From NCBI GenBank assembly GCA_964510225.1, contig CAZEAN010000009.1:1-64000 (forward strand): a stretch of DNA of 64,000 nt, in the 5' to 3' direction. Every line of letters begins with the position of its first letter. Position 1 is the stretch's first letter. Positions 46,091 to 55,218 of the stretch are shown piece after piece. The notes below the pieces were generated by a model, which saw only the letters and a program-made list of their open reading frames with translations, ran no database searches and was not told the DNA's origin. This DNA is from CAZEAN01 sp964510225 (GTDB lineage Bacteria; Planctomycetota; Planctomycetia; Isosphaerales; Isosphaeraceae). The translations under genes were made by a program, and so were the position numbers.

Positions 46091-46113
46091 GGTTATGCCT
46101 TGCAGTCATCCAG

Positions 46114-46704
46114 TCAAACGATCTTCAGGTTTGGAGTAGGAGTTTGTTCTGTTGCTGATTCAACGACGTCACCAAGGGATTGCAGACGCGTCCGGAGTCT
46201 CCGTCGGACTCGATGAAGCCGAGTCTCAATGGCCGATTCCGTCTTACCGAGTCGGTCGGCAAGCTCTCGGTTCGACCACCCTTCGGTATACTTGAGGGCG
46301 AGTAGTTCACGATCTCGGGACGGTAAGGAGTCGACAGCCCGACGAACTAGCTCACGACGTTCTGCCGCCATAAGCCAGTTAAGCGGATCGGTAGTCCGAG
46401 ACTGATCCTCTCGAGCTTCAATTACCTCAGATTGATAACGATCAACAAGTCGTCGTCTTCTTCCTTGAGACCTCCGATACAGCAGTGACTGCCGGACCGC
46501 TAACTGGTAGAGCCAGGCGTTGAGTTTCGAAGTGTCCGAAAGTGGTGCACGTTGTGCCACGGCAGCCAACGAGACCTCTTGCATTACTTCATCAACTCCT
46601 TGTGGGTCACCGAGTCGCGCTCGGATGACGGTCCGGAGCCAACGCCCGTGCTCCGACAGTACTGCTGTCCAGTCGATGGGCGATCGGGTTACATTCAATT
46701 CCAT
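46114..46704 (-). CDS. ECF-family RNA polymerase sigma factor
   Basis: A 196-residue sigma-70-family factor. Region 2 is 'RLGDPQGVDEVMQEVSLAAVAQ', with the DNA-melting helix ending in 'KLNAWLYQLAVRQSLLYRR'. Region 4 is 'DRELLALKYTEGWSNRELADRLG' followed by 'IETRLHRVRRRLRTRL', a helix-turn-helix that reads the -35 box. It starts an ECF/anti-sigma/PDZ group on the minus strand. ATG 46704 is better than an upstream GTG at 46728. Its regulon is not visible; autoregulation of this group is a common arrangement for the family but is inference here. Confidence 0.93.
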   Translation of the reverse strand: MELNVTRSPIDWTAVLSEHGRWLRTVIRARLGDPQGVDEVMQEVSLAAVAQRAPLSDTSKLNAWLYQLAVRQSLLYRRSQGRRRRLVDRYQSEVIEAREDQSRTTDPLNWLMAAERRELVRRAVDSLPSRDRELLALKYTEGWSNRELADRLGKTESAIETRLHRVRRRLRTRLQSLGDVVESATEQTPTPNLKIV

Positions 46705-46961
46705 GCTTGACCTGATCGAGACCGCCACTGCTTCCGCTCGTCTCTACATTAAGAGAGTTACCGACCAAGTGATTTCCTTGCAGATTTCTGAAAAAGATTC
46801 AGAGAGGCTCCCCTGGCTTGGTTCATTGCTTGGGTTCAATGATTCGAGTTCACTCATTGACCGTGACCCTTACAATTTCAAGTACTAGATAGATCAGTCG
46901 ACCACTCCAATCATCTAGACGCCCTTAGATGGAAGCTGATTGCTCAGCCAGAGGTTTCGTC

Positions 46962-47684
46962 ATGAATCGGAAATCAAGCCTTCTGATCGCAGTCAGTCTG
47001 ATTTTCATCAGTGCTGAGACAGGGTTGGCCCAGCGATTTGCAGCGCCACAACCAAGGGCACCGCTACCGTCGAATCCGCCCCCTCGGCTCGCGCCTGCAT
47101 CGACGGCAGGGTATCGAACTCCGATACGCCGCAACGAGTCAATCACAAGACCGAGATCATTCGTTCCTGCCCCGTCAGGAGTCCTACCCAGAAACAGTGG
47201 AGTTCCCCAGGTAGGGGCTGGTCGCTTCAACACTGGGGGTGCGCTGGTTCAGATTCCGGAATCAGCCGAAGGAACTGGGAGTCAGATTTACACATTTACC
47301 GATCGCTTCGGTCGCCGGATCTCACTGTTCTACAATCCTTCCGCGAATTCGGCTGTCTTGTATGATCAGACGACCACTTATGGTCTCTCGGATCGCTCAA
47401 GGCGTTTTGGCAATTATCAGAACAGATTCAAGGAGATTCCCACGATCGCGACCCAACCCGGCCAAGGGGCTGGCTCCGGCCTCCAAGGAAATACGACTCT
47501 TGGGATCCGTCGTCGCGGTGCGATTCCTACTCCTGGGATCCCTCGGATCAATCCTGCGAGTCCGAGTGCAAGATCATTACGAGGTTCCGTCCGAACCGGA
47601 CTTGGATCATCCTCAAGTGTGGGGTCAGCACGGGGTGCGGTCGGACGCTATGGCGGCAATCCGGGATTGCAATCGCCTCGCTAA
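46962..47684 (+). CDS. Exported Pro/Ser/Arg-rich protein
   Basis: A 240-residue protein with a signal peptide ('SSLLIAVSLIFISAETGLAQ', cleavage likely after AQ). The mature part is rich in Pro, Arg, Ser and Gly ('FAAPQPRAPLPSNPPPRL', 'SSVGSARGAVGRYGGNPG'), with one short folded-looking stretch around residues 95-125 ('YTFTDRFGRRISLFYNPSA'). Low-complexity composition suggests a flexible surface or envelope protein. GAGG is seven bases before the ATG. Function not assigned; no recognised domain. Confidence 0.7.
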   Translation: MNRKSSLLIAVSLIFISAETGLAQRFAAPQPRAPLPSNPPPRLAPASTAGYRTPIRRNESITRPRSFVPAPSGVLPRNSGVPQVGAGRFNTGGALVQIPESAEGTGSQIYTFTDRFGRRISLFYNPSANSAVLYDQTTTYGLSDRSRRFGNYQNRFKEIPTIATQPGQGAGSGLQGNTTLGIRRRGAIPTPGIPRINPASPSARSLRGSVRTGLGSSSSVGSARGAVGRYGGNPGLQSPR

Positions 47685-48032
47685 CATCGCTTAATGGCAC
47701 AGTTTAAGTAAATCATTGCCGAACCGATCGTATTCAAGCTGCTTCCGATTTACAGTAAGTCGGAAGGCTTCCGATTGGTGCGGCAGCGTTCATTATTTGT
47801 CCTTGACAAATGAGATGACCAAATTGCCTAGTCTAATCCTGTTGCCAGATCGTCACCATATTACCGAAAAACTTGTAATTTCGTAGAATCGCGTTTTAGC
47901 CTATTTTACCAGAGCTTGTATAATAGTCTTAGAATCGGCCTGGACGCTGACGTTCTTATCCCAACGTCGGTGATATTGGGTCGGTCTGGTTGATCCTCAG
48001 TTCACGCTTCAACTATCTAGGAGAATTCTCGC
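47685..48032. other. Intergenic gap with inverted repeats
   Basis: 348 bases with no gene. Two inverted repeats: CTTCCGA (47742-47748) with TCGGAAG (47760-47766), and ATTTGTC/GACAAAT (47795-47801 with 47805-47811). The first may end transcription of the gene to the left, though it has no T-run. Confidence 0.4.
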
Positions 48033-48608
48033 ATGGCAATTCGTCGATTTGTAGCTTGCGTTGCTGTGGTAACACTGATGAGCAGCTTTGCTCAATCTTC
48101 AGATGCCCAGTCCAAGCAAATGCCAATGCCGCAGGCGCCATCGAAGGTCGTTCCAGCCCCGGTTGCTCCCGCTAAGATCGCTCCGGTTCCGGTCGCCCCC
48201 GCTAAATTGGCTCCGGCTCCCCAGGCTCCCGCTAAGATCGCTCCGGTTCCGGTCGCCCCTGTAAAACATGCTCCTGTCCCACATATCCCAGCTAAAATTG
48301 CTCCGACCCCAGTTGCACCTGTAAAGCTCGCGCCCGCTCCTCAGGCTCCGGCTAAAGTCTCACCGATTCCAGTCGCTCCTTCGAAGCATGTATCTGCTCA
48401 GATGGCTCCTGCGAAAATCGCCCCGGCTCCAGTGGCTCCTCTGAAGCACACTCCTGCTCCTCAGGTCGCTCCGATGGCTCCTGCGAAAATTGCTCCGGCA
48501 CCGGTTGCTCCAGTGAAGCACATGCCGGCACCGCAAGTAGCTCCGATGGCACCGTCAAAGCTTGCACCTGCTCCTCAAGCAGTTCCGAAGGCGATTCCAC
48601 AACATTGA
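48033..48608 (+). CDS. Exported Ala/Pro/Lys repeat protein
   Basis: A 191-residue protein with a signal peptide ('VACVAVVTLMSSFAQSSDAQ'). Almost all the mature part is a tandem 10-residue repeat of type A-P-A-K-I-A-P-x-P-V, about 13 copies, with Lys (sometimes followed by His) recurring at the same position every ten residues. Two late units carry a four-residue insert (VAPM). The product is a proline-rich, strongly basic, extended chain that could bind acidic polysaccharide, peptidoglycan or DNA; that is inference. No known domain or sorting signal. AGGAG precedes the ATG. The next gene converges on it. Confidence 0.8.
   Translation: MAIRRFVACVAVVTLMSSFAQSSDAQSKQMPMPQAPSKVVPAPVAPAKIAPVPVAPAKLAPAPQAPAKIAPVPVAPVKHAPVPHIPAKIAPTPVAPVKLAPAPQAPAKVSPIPVAPSKHVSAQMAPAKIAPAPVAPLKHTPAPQVAPMAPAKIAPAPVAPVKHMPAPQVAPMAPSKLAPAPQAVPKAIPQH
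48124..48605 (+). repeat. 30-bp tandem coding repeat
   Basis: The DNA behind the repeat protein: about 13 copies of a 30-base unit, in phase with codons, many of which alternate between two subtypes (one ending Val-Pro-Val, one ending Ala-Pro-Gln), so a 60-base higher-order unit is visible in the first half. Copies differ mostly at third positions. Confidence 0.8.
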
Positions 48609-48747
48609 TTTGTGTCCTAGGCACACTTTCTTGCGACACTCATTCTTGTTGCGTGGATCAATCAATCGGCTCCGAGTCCGGTAGGGTTTCCTCTGCCGGA
48701 TTACGGAGCTGGTTTATTTTATATTGAATCGAGAGAACTCTTCAGAC

Positions 48748-51456
48748 TTAGTGCCCTGGTCCAAAAAAGACGGCGTTACGGAGCAGCCGCTGGGTGACTG
48801 GCGAGAGAGCACGGAAGCTTGGATCATCCGTAAACCCAATAACATGGCCGTCACCTAGGGATCGATAGAGAAGAAACGGAGTGCCTCCAATTGCCTTAAG
48901 TGTGCTTTCCCAGCAGAAGCCGCTAACGGGTTTGTTCTGAGTCTGAAATGTCACCAGATTGCGGCCGTCCGTCGGTTTGAGTGGCTCAAGGATTAATTTC
49001 GTGTTTGTAAGGATCGGAGTGGAGTTCGGGAGGCCCGCTGTAAGCCAGTGATCATCGTAGAGCGTTACATTGAGGAATGCTCCGGGAACTGCACGTGGCG
49101 TTTCAGTTTCTGGCGAGGAAGCGTCCTTCTCGTCCGAGTCTTCGGCTTTGCTGAACTTCAACCCTTCCCCAGGGATCGGATTGATCACTGGGACTTCGCG
49201 ACGCTTGGTGGGCATGAGATCAATTGACTCACCAAGTCCCCAACTTAATGCACCTCCGACGAGGATTAGCGTCCCTCCCTCCCGAACCCATCGCTTGAGT
49301 GTCTGCGCAGCCTCCTCGTCAAATCCGTTTGATGGACTGTAGGATCCGCTTGGGAGAATAAGAACATTCACCGCGTCCAGGTCAAAGCGACCGACGATTG
49401 TGTCGGCGTTCACACGGATTGTTGGGTAGGACCAGACACGATCAAATAGATACCACGTGTGGCCAACGAACGGTGTAGTGGGATCACCGACAGCCATTGC
49501 CACCGAGGGTGGGGCTACCCAAGCAACATTGGGCCCGCCAAGCCCGATCCCTTCGTCGACGTAACTGGAATCGATGGCCGTAATACTAAGTTGGTACTCC
49601 TCGGCGACTCTTCGGACTATTTCGGGTAGTGAGTCCGGGTTTTCTGCCGTCCGTAAAAGAAGAGTGCCCCGAGAAAAGCGGCGCCCATCAATCACAAAGG
49701 AACGATCAGTGACATGCACGCGGTAACCTTTTCGGAGGAGGTCAGCTAACGCGTTAAGTCCTGCCTCATCAACCGTTGGAATCAGATAGCCAACCTGGGG
49801 GGAAGCGGGACCCTCGACAGTTCCGCCACTCAAGCTCTCGTCTTGATCGACTGGGGCTGATTCTACGGGTGCGTTAGCTCGACCACGGATGGCCTCGATA
49901 CCGAACGTGAGTGGTAGAGACCATGCCGTAACATCGTAGATTTCATCACCGAGGCGACGTGCGAAACGGTCGCGTTGTCGTTCAAGGAATCCTGGGTCCA
50001 TTTCTTGGTTCACAGAGAGCAGAGTCTCCGCAAGTCGCCCAGCCGGTTGAGCACCGGGAACATAGTACGAACCTGCAGGGACAAGCCGCGCTTCCTCTCC
50101 ATGAGAAACCGTAGTCGGTTGAGTGAGCCGCCGGACCTCAATTCCATTATCAAGTAGTAGGAATGCTAATCGCGTTGTCCGATTAGGGGTATTGCCAATC
50201 AGCAGGAAGGTATCAACCGTTTCTCTCGACTTGCCACGTTCGATCGATTCCATCCGACCTTGCACGAACTTCGTTAGTAAGTCAGCTTTACCCTCAGATG
50301 CTGCGGTGATCGTTGCGAGTCCACTGACATAGTGGTGCAACACACCGTCACGATACCGCAAGACAGTCTCGTCATCTCGATCGACGAGTAACCCTCGCGC
50401 ACTGGCTTGTTCCCAGAGAATCCCGATTGCCCCATGCATGGTTGGCCAGGTCGACCCGTAACCAGGATAGAAGGCGTCGAAAATCTCACGGGTTGTGTAG
50501 GCAAAGCCGTAACGATCAAAGAGACCTGCCTGGGTCCTACCAATCCGGTCGAACCAATCGCGCTGGCGGTCGGTAATTTGAGGATTCTTGGGATCGCTTG
50601 GCGGATCGAAGTAGTAGGTACTGTTCGCACCCATCTCGTGTGCATCGACATAGATTTGAGGCTGCCAGTCTAGGTAGGCCGCTACCTTCACCTTGGTTTC
50701 CTGCTGCGTCTGAATGTACCAGTCTCGATTCAAGTCAAAGAAATAGTGATTGTACCTGCCACCGGGCCAGGGTTGAGTGTGCTCCACACTGAACGGATTC
50801 GACATCGGAAAGCGACCCTCCCCCTGTCGATTCGAGGCCAAGAACCGTTCACGACCATCCGGATTCTGCATCGGGTCGATAATGACGAGGACGTCTTCAA
50901 ACAAGGCCTCGGTTGTAGTGCGACGATCCGCGAGCAGCGTGTAGGCGGTTACGAGTGCTGCATCTGTCGAAGAAATCTCATCACCATGGACTCCATAGGC
51001 AAGCCAAACGAGTGCTGGAGTCTCCGCGATCATTGCTTCCAGCGAGCCCTCCTCAATCAGCCGAGGGTCGGCTAACTTTTGGAGGTCTGTCTTGACTTGG
51101 TCGAGTCGATTGATCGTTTCCACCGAACCGATCACAAGGTAGTAGAGACCACGTCCCTCGTAACTCTCACCGTAGCGGATCAGACGAGAACGATCTGGAG
51201 CTGCGGATGTTAGCTTCTCAAAGTATCGTTCAGCTTCGGAATGCGTTGTGATCCGCTCCGCCCAGGAATGGCCGACCACCTCCTTCAAAGTCGGGATCGA
51301 CGGGTCAGCTTCGATCCCTCGAATTGGTAACGAAGCCTCATCGCCCCAGTGATCACCGTAAGCTTTTGCAGTACATATGGTCGCGATCAGGATGAGGCAC
51401 GGTGTTAAGCAATACCGTTGGCGGCGGAACCACTGTTCCCCTTGCTGACTTGACAT
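48748..51456 (-). CDS. Exported M14-family zinc carboxypeptidase
   Basis: A 902-residue protein with a signal peptide ('LTPCLILIATICTAKAYG'). The M14 zinc site appears as 'YGVHGDEISSTDAALV' (HxxE) and a later 'DAHEMGANSTYYFDPP' segment that supplies the third ligand. The catalytic domain spans about residues 60-370. The remaining about 500 residues are a separate beta-rich region plus a segment resembling a flavodoxin/glutamine-amidotransferase-like fold ('LRKGYRVHVTDRSFVI', 'VLILPSGSYSPSNG'). Such large two-part M14 proteins are known from bacteria, with unclear substrates. GGGAGG lies five bases before the ATG. Outside the cell it would trim peptides, likely from glycoprotein or wall material. 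Confidence 0.9.
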   Translation of the reverse strand: MSSQQGEQWFRRQRYCLTPCLILIATICTAKAYGDHWGDEASLPIRGIEADPSIPTLKEVVGHSWAERITTHSEAERYFEKLTSAAPDRSRLIRYGESYEGRGLYYLVIGSVETINRLDQVKTDLQKLADPRLIEEGSLEAMIAETPALVWLAYGVHGDEISSTDAALVTAYTLLADRRTTTEALFEDVLVIIDPMQNPDGRERFLASNRQGEGRFPMSNPFSVEHTQPWPGGRYNHYFFDLNRDWYIQTQQETKVKVAAYLDWQPQIYVDAHEMGANSTYYFDPPSDPKNPQITDRQRDWFDRIGRTQAGLFDRYGFAYTTREIFDAFYPGYGSTWPTMHGAIGILWEQASARGLLVDRDDETVLRYRDGVLHHYVSGLATITAASEGKADLLTKFVQGRMESIERGKSRETVDTFLLIGNTPNRTTRLAFLLLDNGIEVRRLTQPTTVSHGEEARLVPAGSYYVPGAQPAGRLAETLLSVNQEMDPGFLERQRDRFARRLGDEIYDVTAWSLPLTFGIEAIRGRANAPVESAPVDQDESLSGGTVEGPASPQVGYLIPTVDEAGLNALADLLRKGYRVHVTDRSFVIDGRRFSRGTLLLRTAENPDSLPEIVRRVAEEYQLSITAIDSSYVDEGIGLGGPNVAWVAPPSVAMAVGDPTTPFVGHTWYLFDRVWSYPTIRVNADTIVGRFDLDAVNVLILPSGSYSPSNGFDEEAAQTLKRWVREGGTLILVGGALSWGLGESIDLMPTKRREVPVINPIPGEGLKFSKAEDSDEKDASSPETETPRAVPGAFLNVTLYDDHWLTAGLPNSTPILTNTKLILEPLKPTDGRNLVTFQTQNKPVSGFCWESTLKAIGGTPFLLYRSLGDGHVIGFTDDPSFRALSPVTQRLLRNAVFFGPGH

Positions 51457-51590
51457 ATCTACCTCCCGTTCGTCAAGGGTGCTTTGGAATCGTTTGGCAT
51501 GCAGAGCGACCGGTTGATTGAGATACCCTTATCGGCATCTTCGATCGTCAGGTCAAGCACTGGGAAAGCATGGTGAACACTCTCGGCGAC

Positions 51591-53024
51591 TCAAGGAAGA
51601 AGAGAAAAGCGATCCCAGGATTGTGCTGGATTAGGGTTGTATCGAGGGGTGCCATCAACTTTTGGGAAGCGTGACGCAATGGCTTCCAAGCGCTGCCGGG
51701 CATCCTTGGCTGTTGGGTTTTCATCTCCGAGAAGATTATGTTGTTCCCAAGGATCAACGATAAGGTCGTAGACTGCGGTTGATTTCCGCTTTTTATCGAT
51801 CCAGAGCTTGTACCGCTTGCCGCGGATCACACGGTCATCGAATTCTTGTGCAGGGACGACTCGGCCATCACGGAACTCTGCTGGACCTCCACCCATCGAC
51901 ATGATCCAATCGCGATTGGAGTCGTCAGCCTCGCCTCGGATCAAAGAAGCAATTGACGCACCGTCTACCTGGTACCCTTCTGGAAGTTCTCCTCCTGCGA
52001 GTTCGACGAACGTAGGGAAGAGATCAGTGAAGTCTGTCAGGGCGTCCGTTACGAGGCCAGATGGTACGATTCCAGGACCGTTCACGATGAACGGCATTGC
52101 TGTACCGGCTTCGGACATTCTTGCCTTAGCGCCCTGTACCTCGTGCCCGAGTCGACGACCCTGGAGTGATCGTCCGGTTCCATTGTCGGTGGTGAAAATG
52201 ACAATCGTTCGTTCTCGGAGTCGGAGGTCCTCCAACGCCTGGATCAACCTTCCAACCATCGAGTCGGTGTAGCGGACCATCGCACGGTGGCGTTCCTCTG
52301 AAGTTGATGCCGACGGGTGATTTGGTGTCGCTACAAGTGGACCGTGTGTGAGAACCATCGGATAGTACAGGAACATGGGCTCATCAGCATGAGACCGCAT
52401 GAAGTCGATCAGAAACGACGTGAATACATCGGGGCCAAACGCACCTCGATAGGTGCTGCTTCCGACTCGAGAAGTGATATAGGGGTTCCAGTACCTGACG
52501 TCACTCGGAGGGTTTCCGGTTTCTCCACCCGTCCACATGCACCAGTCTTCAAAGCCGGCCTCTTCCATTGCGTCCGGTTCCACGCGGAAGTCGTCGATTT
52601 GCCATTTGCCTGCAGCGGCGGTTCGGTAGCCAGCGTCCCGTAAGAAATGTGCAATGGATCCGTTCAGGTTCGGATCAAAATGGCAACCGGAACCCCAGCG
52701 TGGGACATCCCAGTGGTTCGTCCAACCATGACGAAACGGATACTGACCAGTTAGGAGCGTGACACGGGTCGGGGTACATTGGGGCATGGAGTAGGCGTTG
52801 TTAAACCGGATGCCACCCGCTGCCAAGGAATCAATATGCGGTGTTTCGATCCCCTCGGCGCCATAGCAAGACACCCACTCTTTGCCAAGATCATCCACCA
52901 GAATGAAGAGAATATTCGGTTGTCGTACTTGGTCATCCTCCGACGCTGCGATCGGTGAGAACTCGGTTGATAGACAGATGACGACTCCAAGAAGACTCAT
53001 CAAACTCCAGCGAATTGGTATCAT
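51591..53024 (-). CDS. Exported sulfatase (arylsulfatase-like)
   Basis: A protein of about 477 residues with a signal peptide ('SLMSLLGVVICLSTEFSPIA'). The maturation motif C-T-P-T-R is at Cys83 ('SMPQCTPTRVTLLTGQYPF'); metal-site residues in 'ILFILVDDLGKEWVSCYG' and 'VIFTTDNGTG'. The start at 53024 fits a normal signal peptide; the frame extends to ATG 53087. It is not adjacent to the other four sulfatases and belongs to a different subgroup by its motif. The upstream gene on its strand is tRNA-Arg side, with no operon partner. Confidence 0.94.
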   Translation of the reverse strand: MIPIRWSLMSLLGVVICLSTEFSPIAASEDDQVRQPNILFILVDDLGKEWVSCYGAEGIETPHIDSLAAGGIRFNNAYSMPQCTPTRVTLLTGQYPFRHGWTNHWDVPRWGSGCHFDPNLNGSIAHFLRDAGYRTAAAGKWQIDDFRVEPDAMEEAGFEDWCMWTGGETGNPPSDVRYWNPYITSRVGSSTYRGAFGPDVFTSFLIDFMRSHADEPMFLYYPMVLTHGPLVATPNHPSASTSEERHRAMVRYTDSMVGRLIQALEDLRLRERTIVIFTTDNGTGRSLQGRRLGHEVQGAKARMSEAGTAMPFIVNGPGIVPSGLVTDALTDFTDLFPTFVELAGGELPEGYQVDGASIASLIRGEADDSNRDWIMSMGGGPAEFRDGRVVPAQEFDDRVIRGKRYKLWIDKKRKSTAVYDLIVDPWEQHNLLGDENPTAKDARQRLEAIASRFPKVDGTPRYNPNPAQSWDRFSLLP

Positions 53025-53186
53025 AGTTCGGTCCCAACTGATGTTGTAAAGGTCTTTAAGCCAGGGCTTGGTCGATCCCGGAGCCATGGCTGGTTCGTTC
53101 GCTGATGAAGCGTCGGGGGCTTCCCATCCCGAACATTGAACGTTAAGATCTAACGTTATAAATCACAACTAGGTTGTCGGAGAGTC

Positions 53187-53260
<74 letters not shown>

Positions 53261-53487
53261 TTTGGTCTGAATCGTTTGTTTGAATTAAATTCTCTGACTC
53301 TCGATCTTAATCAACTTAGGTTTTTAACTAACTTAGATTCAACTGTGGAATTGACTGCAATCACAATCTCCATCCAGAGATCATTTAATCCTCGATCGCT
53401 GGAACGAGCGAAGTTGCTGACGTAGATTGGATGGATTCCCAGGATCCAAGCCTCTCCAATGTGGGTATTCCTTGGAGTGATCTCAGA

Positions 53488-54645
53488 ATGATTCCTTCCG
53501 GCCTTGGCCTCAGGGTCAATTGGAAAGCTGCGGGAATTCTTGTCTCTCTATGCACAAGCTTATGTGTGCGTGGAAGCGAAACTGTTCCGACAACTGAGAA
53601 CCACGCGTTGGAAGTGTCTGATCAGAAGCGATTACCGCGGTCAAACCTGCTGCTCTTCCGTGGACCTGATGGCACACCTCGACCAGTACAAACATCCGAT
53701 AATTGGCTTGAACGGCGTCGTGAGATCCTGGAAGGGATGGAAGCAGTGATGGGGCGTCTTCCAGGGGTGGAGAAGCGGAGCCCGCTGGATGTAATTGTGA
53801 TTGAAGAAGTCGATTGTGGCTCCTACATTCGTCGACTGATTACTTACGTGTCAGAACCCCGTTCACGTGTGCCGGCCTACTTATTGATTCCGAAGAGTGT
53901 GCTCAAAGCTGAGGGGGAACGTGTGCCAGCCGTCCTTTGTCTTCATCCCACCGATAACACGGTTGGACACGGCGTTGTCGTTGGACTCGGCGGCAAGCCT
54001 GGGCGGCATTATGCGTCTGAATTAGCCGAACGTGGCTACGTTACACTTGCCCCCAGCTATCCCCAGTTGGCGAATTACCAGCCTGATCTCGAAGCGTTAG
54101 GATGGGAGAGTGGGACACTGAAAGCGGTCTGGGATAACATCCGCGGACTCGACCTTTTGGAGTCTCTCCCTTTCGTCCAGGTCGGTGGGTTTGGCGCTAT
54201 CGGGCATTCATTGGGAGGGCACAATTCCGTTTTTACAGCAGTCTTCGACCAGCGGATCAAGGTTGTGATTTCGAGTTGCGGCCTCGATTCATTCCTGGAC
54301 TATTACGGTGGTAAAGATGCAGTTTGGGAAGAGGGGAAGGGTTGGACTCAAACGCGCTATATGCCTCGATTGGCTGCGTATCGGTGGCGGTTGGAAGAAA
54401 TTCCTTTTGATTTCCACGAAGTGGTGGGTGCCCTCGCTCCTCGACATCTCCGCATCATCGCGCCGCTTCATGACCACAATTTCCAGGCGGAAAGCGTGGA
54501 CCGAATTGCGGAGGCTGCCACTCAGGTTTATTCACTTTATGGGCATGCTGAACGGTTGGAGATCAAGCATCCGGACGCTGCTCACAATTTCCCTACTGAA
54601 CAACGAAGATCAGCGTATGAACTGCTCGACACTGTTTTGAAATGA
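53488..54645 (+). CDS. Exported alpha/beta hydrolase (dienelactone hydrolase-like)
   Basis: A protein of about 385 residues. The start is 53488 or, in frame, 53431; either begins with a hydrophobic export-type segment ('AAGILVSLCTSLCVRGSE'). The alpha/beta hydrolase core has nucleophile motif 'IGHSLGGHNSVF' (Gly-His-Ser-Leu-Gly), the strand 'VPAVLCLHPTDN' and the C-terminal catalytic His in 'HPDAAHNFP'. The acid is probably in 'IIAPLHDHNFQ'. The family includes acetyl xylan esterase- and dienelactone hydrolase-like enzymes; with the sulfatases nearby, removal of acyl groups from polysaccharide is plausible but inferred. Confidence 0.85.
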   Translation: MIPSGLGLRVNWKAAGILVSLCTSLCVRGSETVPTTENHALEVSDQKRLPRSNLLLFRGPDGTPRPVQTSDNWLERRREILEGMEAVMGRLPGVEKRSPLDVIVIEEVDCGSYIRRLITYVSEPRSRVPAYLLIPKSVLKAEGERVPAVLCLHPTDNTVGHGVVVGLGGKPGRHYASELAERGYVTLAPSYPQLANYQPDLEALGWESGTLKAVWDNIRGLDLLESLPFVQVGGFGAIGHSLGGHNSVFTAVFDQRIKVVISSCGLDSFLDYYGGKDAVWEEGKGWTQTRYMPRLAAYRWRLEEIPFDFHEVVGALAPRHLRIIAPLHDHNFQAESVDRIAEAATQVYSLYGHAERLEIKHPDAAHNFPTEQRRSAYELLDTVLK

Positions 54646-54687
54646 CTGGAGTGAAACTCCGGGACAGATCAAGGGCTGACGATGCCA

Positions 54688-55218
54688 TCAAGGGGTTACG
54701 AGGCCGAGCTTGATGAGTCCAGAGGCTTGCTTGGCTGCTCCCTGTACGGGCGGGACATGATCACCCTCTTCCAGTACTCTCAGTTGACGGAGTACGGATT
54801 CAGCGTTGTAGCAAAATTGTCCTAATGCGTAAGCAGCCACAGTCCGAGTAAGGTTCGATTTAGATTCAAGCGATTGACGAAGCACCTCGAATGCTCGGTT
54901 GACCTGAGGGCTCTTGGGTCGGGCGTTATCAATCGCGGAGCAGAGACCAAGCGCAAAGGGACCAGTTTCATTGACCTTCTCTTCCAGTAAGTTCAGCATC
55001 AATGGCAATGCTGGCCTACGCATCTCTGGGGTGAAGGAGGCGAGCGACTCGACTGCAGCTGCCCGTCTCCCGTCTGACGACTCCACATCAGTGATCATCG
55101 TGATCAAGCAAGAAACGAGATCTTCCTCACGTGTTGTCCCAGGTCCGAACATTCCGAGTGTGCGTGTTGCTTCAAACACAGGATCGTTGCGTTCCGAAGT
55201 TCCGATTGCAATCGCCTG
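54688..55218 (-). pseudogene. HEAT-repeat gene, truncated by insertion
   Basis: A minus-strand frame encodes helical repeats of HEAT/armadillo type: 'ESLASFTPEMRRPALPLML', 'FALGLCSAIDNARP' and 'NLTRTVAAYALGQFC'. It ends normally at 54688 but has no start: its frame runs into IS1-like DNA at about 55218. The missing N-terminal part does not reappear beyond the insertion. It is a 3' gene fragment; HEAT repeats bind proteins, with no other clue to role. Confidence 0.75.

Noticed and set aside
48033..48608. The repeat gene as a CRISPR array
   Set aside because: The repeats are contiguous, without spacers, and in phase with a coding frame that has a signal peptide.
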